DNA from: Acanthamoeba sp. SK_2022b
Lineage: Eukaryota; Discosea; Longamoebia; Acanthamoebidae
Direction of reading: 5' to 3'
Assembly: GCA_027943245.1 (NCBI GenBank)
Contig: JANDJZ010000438.1
Location: forward strand, 1 to 35,830
Length of the DNA stretch: 35,830 nt
A program made the position numbers and the translations under genes. The notes beneath the pieces were generated by a model. That model was not told the DNA's origin and made no database searches. It worked only from the letters and a program-made list of their open reading frames with translations. This document shows, one piece after another, positions 31,156 through 35,830 of this stretch. The number at the start of each line of letters is the position of its first letter. The first letter of the stretch is position 1.

Positions 31156-31841
31156 GCACGCACGCACGCACGCAACACACGCACACGCACACACGCACGA
31201 ATCCAATCCAGATGAGCGTGGAGAGCTTAGGGGACAAGAAAGGCAAGGGGAGCGCGTACATGGGAGGAGGCGCAGATCAGGAAGGTGTCGCGCCAGGCGA
31301 CGTCCCACAACGGGCCGTCGAACGTCAGCGTGCGTATGACCTGTGCGTCGGTGAGCTCACCCAACGCTGGGTGCAGGAGGAAAGCGGGTGAGGGAGGGCA
31401 TGTTGTGAGGGTGTACGTTGAAGCTCTGCATGTCGATGACGGAGACCGTGGCGGCGCTGTTGCCGTCCTTCACGCCCGACACGGCCCACGCCGCGTAGTT
31501 CATCTCCTGAGCACGTAGAGCACACCACAGCGACAAGTGGGCATGCGGTCACCACTGGATTCGACGTCAGCAAGCGCGCTGGTGGTGGACAACGCACATT
31601 GTGAGGCGCGAGGGCGATGACCGAGGGCTCGAAGTCGTGGGCGTTGGCCGCTGACGATCGCACTTCGATGGAGCCCCCCACCGCACTGGCCCTATTTATA
31701 ATTATGTTTATATTTGTGGTGATTTATATTTTATTGATTTAATGCACTCAGTTTTTGGCACACCACCCACGACGGGGACAAGCACCACCAGCTTTGGCCG
31801 GACAAGTCGCTCCGTAACGGCGCCACTCCTCGCGCCCTCAT
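27491..31841 (-). CDS. WD40-repeat protein with helical C-terminal half, family not recognised
   Basis: Twenty exons join in phase to 846 residues: 31841-31762, 31691-31598, 31506-31417, 31340-31260, 31103-31029, 30933-30748, 30683-30610, 30476-30346, 30213-29983, 29915-29801, 29734-29573, 29413-29305, 29176-29016, 28911-28814, 28708-28605, 28552-28440, 28344-28203, 28134-27866, 27817-27716 and 27614-27491. The N-terminal ~390 residues form a beta-propeller. Typical repeats include ATRVRRVALHPR..VVHVWDF, GSVKLLDAR, ASPIRAMKWNPFVPHWIATG, EGLVKLWDLR and VNSIDWNATHPDLLVSGGSD. From about residue 420 the protein is helical: KLERLVYDRELEAALKLG, IDLALELAKRFNRADRWNDFI and others, like an alpha-solenoid. 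The propeller-plus-solenoid plan is typical of membrane-coat, nuclear-pore and ciliary scaffold proteins, but I cannot name the family. The first exon (31841-31762) is the least certain: it rests on a weak GTGCCA donor. The junction at 29305/29176 is also uncertain. Confidence 0.78.
28779..28798. repeat. (AT)n tract in a WD40-gene intron
   Basis: A short alternating TA run lies in the intron between exons 14 and 15 of the WD40 gene. It is one of the few AT-type microsatellites here. Confidence 0.8.
29484..29551. repeat. (TG)n microsatellite in a WD40-gene intron
   Basis: About 34 uninterrupted TG units lie in the intron between exons 11 and 12. CA/CG-rich degenerate repeats (29440-29465) extend it. 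Confidence 0.95.
30276..30344. repeat. Imperfect CA/CATA tract in a WD40-gene intron
   Basis: CACACATACACA-type sequence fills most of the intron between exons 8 and 9 up to the splice donor. It is interrupted by T and G and so looks older than the pure tracts. Confidence 0.85.
30521..30601. repeat. (TGCGT)n followed by (TG)n in a WD40-gene intron
   Basis: About five GCGTT/TGCGT pentamers (30521-30545) run straight into about 28 TG units (30545-30601). The compound structure suggests that the pentamer arose by slippage at the edge of the TG tract. Confidence 0.9.
31106..31152. repeat. (CA)n with (CGCA)n in a WD40-gene intron
   Basis: A pure CA tract is followed by CGCA tetramers (31152-31172). 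It begins within a few bases of the 3' splice site of exon 5 (acceptor CAG at 31104-31106), so it replaces the normal polypyrimidine tract with GT repeats in the transcript. Confidence 0.95.
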
Positions 31842-31958
31842 CTTGGTCTGGTTGTTTGTTTCTTTTTCTTTTCTTTTTTCTTTTCCGCGTCGATTAAAAT
31901 TGAAAAATAAAATGTATTTAGGGGTTGTATGACACAAAAATGGAAGCCTCACACACGA

Positions 31959-34346
31959 CTAGTGTGCGACCGTGTGGCCGAGGCCCGAGTTGGTGTAGTC
32001 GGTGGTGAAGCTGTGCACGGGGAGGTTCATGACGATGGCGACGTAGGAGTCGGGCCGCGACGACGAGGAGGACGACGGGGCGGGCGAGAGCCCGACGCTC
32101 TGCGAGCTGGACAGCGGCATCGTGCCGACGTCGTGCGACCGCACGGCGTGCGTGAGGAAGCCGCACGTGCGACACTTGTACATACGCCACCCGTTGTTGG
32201 CGGTCTTGCTGTTGTTGATGTTGTTGGTGGCCGACTTGCGCAGGACGCGCGGGACATACTCGGTGGTGGTGTGGTCAAAGTCGCCCAGCACGTTGGTCAT
32301 CGACGTGAAGCCCCAGTTGATCTTCCCGGCCCGGTACTCGTGCTTGGTCTTCATGGCGTCGAGGAAGGTCGCGCAGAAGCCGATGTTGGGGCAACTGCTC
32401 GCCTCCTTCGTTGGCTGCGGTGGTTGAGGCGGTTTTCGTGAGCAGTGTGCGTGTGTGTGCGTGCGGGAAGGGAGAGAGTGGGCTGGAGGTCACCTTGCAG
32501 TCGCAGGAGAGCTTGAAGAGGCTGGGCTCGCCGTCGCCGCTCTCCTCCGAGTCGGACAGCAGCGCGATGATGGACGAGCCGCACAAACACTGGAACTGCT
32601 GCTTGCCCATCTGTCGTTCCAGTCGGCAAGTCAGCCACGCCCAAATAAAGAAAATTATAATTAAATAAATAAATATATAATAATGTTGCCAAAAAAAAGA
32701 AAAAGAAAAGAAAAAAGTGGGTGGACCTTGGTGAGGTTGCGGAGGGCCTTGCGGTTCTCGCCCCAGCGGGCGAGCTGACGCACGAAGCCGCGGTTGGGCT
32801 GGATGATGTAGCGCCGCTCCTTAACCAGGACGGAGGCCTCGAAGCAGCTCATGTCGCGCGTGTCCATGAGGAAGGCCAGCACCATGGCGGCCGATCGCGA
32901 CACGCCCCGGTCCGAGTAGACCAACACCTTGCCCCTGCGGACCACCGCGCGGCGGATAAACTCGACCACGCGCAGGATCTGGGGCACGATGTCCTGGTAG
33001 GGCTCGTCCTGCATCTTGGCGTGTAGCACCTCAAAGTGGTCCCGCAGCATGGGGTTGGGCGTCATCGTGCAGTTGACCACGTGGCTGATGCCCAGCTGGC
33101 ACTTGAGGTAGGTCCGCTGCACGGCGCTGCTCGTCCCGATGTAGATGTTCTCCGTGATCTGGCTCGCGTGCTCCATGAAGTAGGCCGTCTCCTCCCTGCC
33201 ATCATCATCAATGGTCATGATCATCATCAAAGTCAAGGTGGTGATGATGGTGGAGGGAGGTAGACGTACGGGGAGAGGACGTTCTGTACAGGCTTGTATT
33301 GGTCTTCGACCTTCTCCACGGCCTTGGTGCGCGGCACGCTGTGCGGAGACGTCGCCGGCGACCCGCCTGTGCTCGGCGCGTTTGCGTCGACACAAAATAT
33401 GTGATGGCTGGCCGTCAGCGTGTGCGGGTGGGCGAGAGTGGGCGAGAGTGGGCGAGTGCCAACCGTTGTTGTGATCGGAGAGCGAATCGTAGAGCTGCTT
33501 CACAAAGGTCTTGCTGCGCCTGCCCTTCATGTCCATCCTCTCCATCAACGCTCTGGAGGAGACGACGCACGAACGAGGAGCATCAGAATATGCCAGGAAT
33601 GTCTCCCTGGGAGGCGCGTGTGTGTGCGCGCGGAGGGGTGGGGCATGGGCGTACGTCGCGTGGGTCTTCTTGACGCCGGACACGAGCACGCTCTTGACCA
33701 TCTGGAAACGGTTGATGACGTCGTTGATGGTGGGGCGCATGTTGGGATTACGGAACAGGATGAACTCCAGCAGGTCCAGCAGCACCGCGTTGTTGTTGAT
33801 CATCGCCTTCTTCTCGGCGTTGATGAGCTCCTGGCCGGGCGACGTCACGCGAATGAAGAATCGCACCCAATCGTTGTCGTGGAACAAGAATTGGCCTGTG
33901 CCCAATAGAACAACCCTTTTAGCGGAAAGCTTGTGTGTTGTGTGTCGTGTGTCGTGTGTCGTGTTGTGTCGTGTGACGTGTGTAGGTCGTGTGGTGTCGC
34001 ACCTGTGAGCAGCTCGAAGAGCAGGCAGCCCAACGACCAAATGTCGGAGGCGCTGTTGGCGCCCACCTTCTTGCGTCGGTCGTAGGAGTCCTTCTGCTTC
34101 TGGAGGGCGTTGGCCACCACCAGCATCTCCGGCGATTTGATGAACTCGGTGCCCCTGCACATCGGGATGAGCATCCGCAGCGAGCTTGTGTTTGTGATTG
34201 GTCATTAATGCGTTGTACCTGTTTCGTGTCGTGAATCCCTCCTCCTCGCTGGTATAGTACTTGGCCTCACCAAAGTCTGTCAGAGAGATGCGTGAGACGA
34301 CAGGGCAGGCCGAAAAGAGTCAGCTGCACCGAAAGCAACAGTGTAT

Positions 34347-34430
<84 letters not shown>

Positions 34431-35830
34431 GTGACAAGTACCGGCGAGGACGATGAAGAAGTTGGGCACGTCGGAGGGCTGGTGGTAGAAGTCCTCGTCC
34501 GTCGTATCGGGATTGAGCGGGTGACACAGGAAGTTGTCGCACTTGAGGTCGTAGTGGTTGACATCTGCCCAGAGCCAAACATCAGCCACGCCATGTCATG
34601 CGCGCGCGCTTTACAATGGACGTGGAAACATGGGCGCAGGCACGAGGCATGGGAGCCGTACGGTTCTGGGTAAGGAAGAGCATGGTCTCGAGGACCTTTT
34701 CGTAGATGTTGAGGTACAGCGGCAGGTTCTCGTACCAGGGCGTGCGCTGTCGCTTGAGCCAGCCCTTGAGCGAGTCCTTGTAGAGGCGCATGATGATCCA
34801 GAAGTTCTCCTCGTCCACGCCAAAGTCGTACCTGGCGCCGCAATATCTCCGAGTCATCAGTCACGCACACGCGTGCGCGCTGGGCGAGAGGCGGGAGCGC
34901 ACAGATGCACGATCTTGGGATCGTTCTTGAACTTGTCCATGACCATGATCTCCGTGAAGATGTCGTGCAGCACGCACCGATCGTGCATCGACTTGGGGAC
35001 TGTCATCCTCTTCACCGCCACCTCCATCTGCCGGAGCAACACAACAGCAGTTGTAAGCCAACCAATGAGGATGACTATAGCAATAATAATGATAATTATC
35101 GTAATAAAATAACGAATAAAACAACTACGAAAGGTTAAATACCTTTTCGCTCTCGAGCGAGGCGCGGTAGACCTGGCCGTAGGCGCCGCTGCCGATGCGG
35201 ATGAGGTTCTTGTAGGTGCTGGCGTCGAACAGGCGGCGACACAGGAGCTTGAGCAGGCGGTAGTTGGAGGCGCCCATCTTAAGGGTGCGGTCCACCAGCT
35301 CCGGGATGATGCCCGCGTTGGCCTCGTGGTTGAGATCTATATGCAGTGGAAAGGGTGAGACAGAGAGAGGACTGGAGACGAGCCCAAGCGAGGCCGTACG
35401 CAGAGTGAGATAGAATGGAATGTTGAGCTTCTTGTTGTTCAGCGGGAACTGATCGTTGTAGAGCGGCTCCAACGTATTGCTGATGGGGAGACAGTGTTAG
35501 CAATCTACATGAATAGGATTGTCATGAAAAATGAATAAAATAAAATAAAATAAAATAGATAAGCACGCACTTGGGGGCGAGCATGAGCGAGAAGATGAGC
35601 TGCAGAATGGACATGTGCAGGTCCTTGTCGCGATAGATCTTGCGGTCCTCGCGCTCTCGCTCGTACAACCGGCGCTCCATGATCAGATCGTCGGGAGACA
35701 GCGTGTTGTGACGCTGGTTCTGCGCACGCACGAGATAACGTCAGACGGTGGACGTGTGTGGTGGTCAGGTGGTGGTCCACCATACCTTCTCCTCCTCCTC
35801 GTGCGTCGCATACGGGTTGCCGAGCAGGAG
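31959..35830 (-). CDS. Protein kinase fused to a phosphatase-like (pseudo-DSP) domain, 5' end beyond window
   Basis: Fifteen exons (35830-35786, 35719-35571, 35479-35400, 35336-35143, 35027-34903, 34831-34662, 34564-34442, 34276-34219, 34154-34003, 33895-33655, 33552-33464, 33366-33270, 33195-32727, 32610-32494, 32414-31959) give 854 residues in the window; the N-terminus lies off the right edge. A kinase domain has GSGAYGQVY, VAVKR, HYDLKCDN (HRD with Tyr), DFGEAK, GTEFIKSPE and SDIWSLGCLLFELLTG, so it should be active. A linker rich in K, S and P follows. A dual-specificity phosphatase fold comes next (ITENIYIGTSSA, then NCTMTPN, then the signature region, then IIQPNRGFVRQL). In the signature, His-Cys is replaced by Tyr-Ser (YSDRGVSRSA), so the phosphatase is predicted dead. 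The C-terminal ~190 residues carry CLCG, CDC and YKCRTCG motifs that may bind zinc. The role is probably signalling; the substrate is unknown. Confidence 0.82.
34347..34431. repeat. (ATG)n trinucleotide tract in a kinase-gene intron
   Basis: About 28 uninterrupted ATG units lie in the 165-base intron between the HYDLKCDN exon and the DFGEAK exon. It reads CAT in the transcript and ends about ten bases from the 5' splice site. It is not translated in the spliced model. Confidence 0.95.

Noticed and set aside
33425..33460. GGGCGAGAGT-type direct repeats resembling a spaced array
   Set aside because: It is only two to three head-to-tail copies with no spacers, inside a eukaryotic intron; not a CRISPR-like array.
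34341..34673. Poly-Met / poly-His frames over the ATG repeat
   Set aside because: The trinucleotide tract lies in an intron between two kinase exons whose phases join perfectly. A translated homopolymer is not supported.

Overview
The window is GC-rich, intron-dense protist nuclear DNA. The actin at 14462-15670 matches, as I remember it, Acanthamoeba actin-1, including a single intron after about codon 106. Exons strongly favour codons ending in C or G. Introns are short (about 50-120 nt), start with GT (often GTACG or GTGCG) and end with AG, and many carry AT-rich, CA/TG or poly-G/C stretches. Together with major vault protein, HSP90 and a YL1 subunit, this points to Acanthamoeba (Amoebozoa, Discosea). 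I rebuilt the gene models by hand from splice-site phase. All complete models close in frame, but no cDNA was available.

Layout from left to right. A minus-strand gene runs off the left edge: a Q-rich, coiled-coil protein (1-3742). Divergently transcribed from it on the plus strand are a small Ras-association/proline-rich/LD-motif adaptor (4059-5631) and a ZC3H3-like CCCH zinc-finger protein (6257-7456). A DSS1/SEM1 proteasome subunit (7706-8104, minus) shares a 193-base divergent promoter with a vezatin-like two-helix membrane protein (8298-10796, plus). Major vault protein (11238-13908) and actin (14462-15670) follow on the plus strand.

The middle holds four minus-strand genes: a divergent SLC25 carrier (16020-17937), an ELO fatty-acid elongase (18279-19091), the YL1/VPS72 chromatin-remodelling subunit (19440-21406) and an arginine-deiminase-family enzyme with a long C-terminal extension (21628-24323). 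HSP90 (25138-27346, plus) has a TATA box and a charged linker. The right third is minus-strand: a 20-exon WD40 protein of unrecognised family (27491-31841) and a 3'-complete protein kinase fused to a dual-specificity-phosphatase fold (31959 to the right edge).

There is no operon-like logic; this is a mixed housekeeping neighbourhood. Several products do belong to cortex and cytoskeleton biology (actin, the RA/LD adaptor, the vezatin-like protein). The most unusual item is the kinase-phosphatase fusion. Its phosphatase signature has Tyr-Ser in place of the catalytic His-Cys, so a probably active kinase carries a naturally Cys-to-Ser, probably inactive phosphatase module and a Cys-rich tail. 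Second is the RA-proline-rich-LD adaptor, which recalls MRL/RIAM and paxillin features in one short protein. I see no tRNA, rRNA, CRISPR array, transposase or viral gene.
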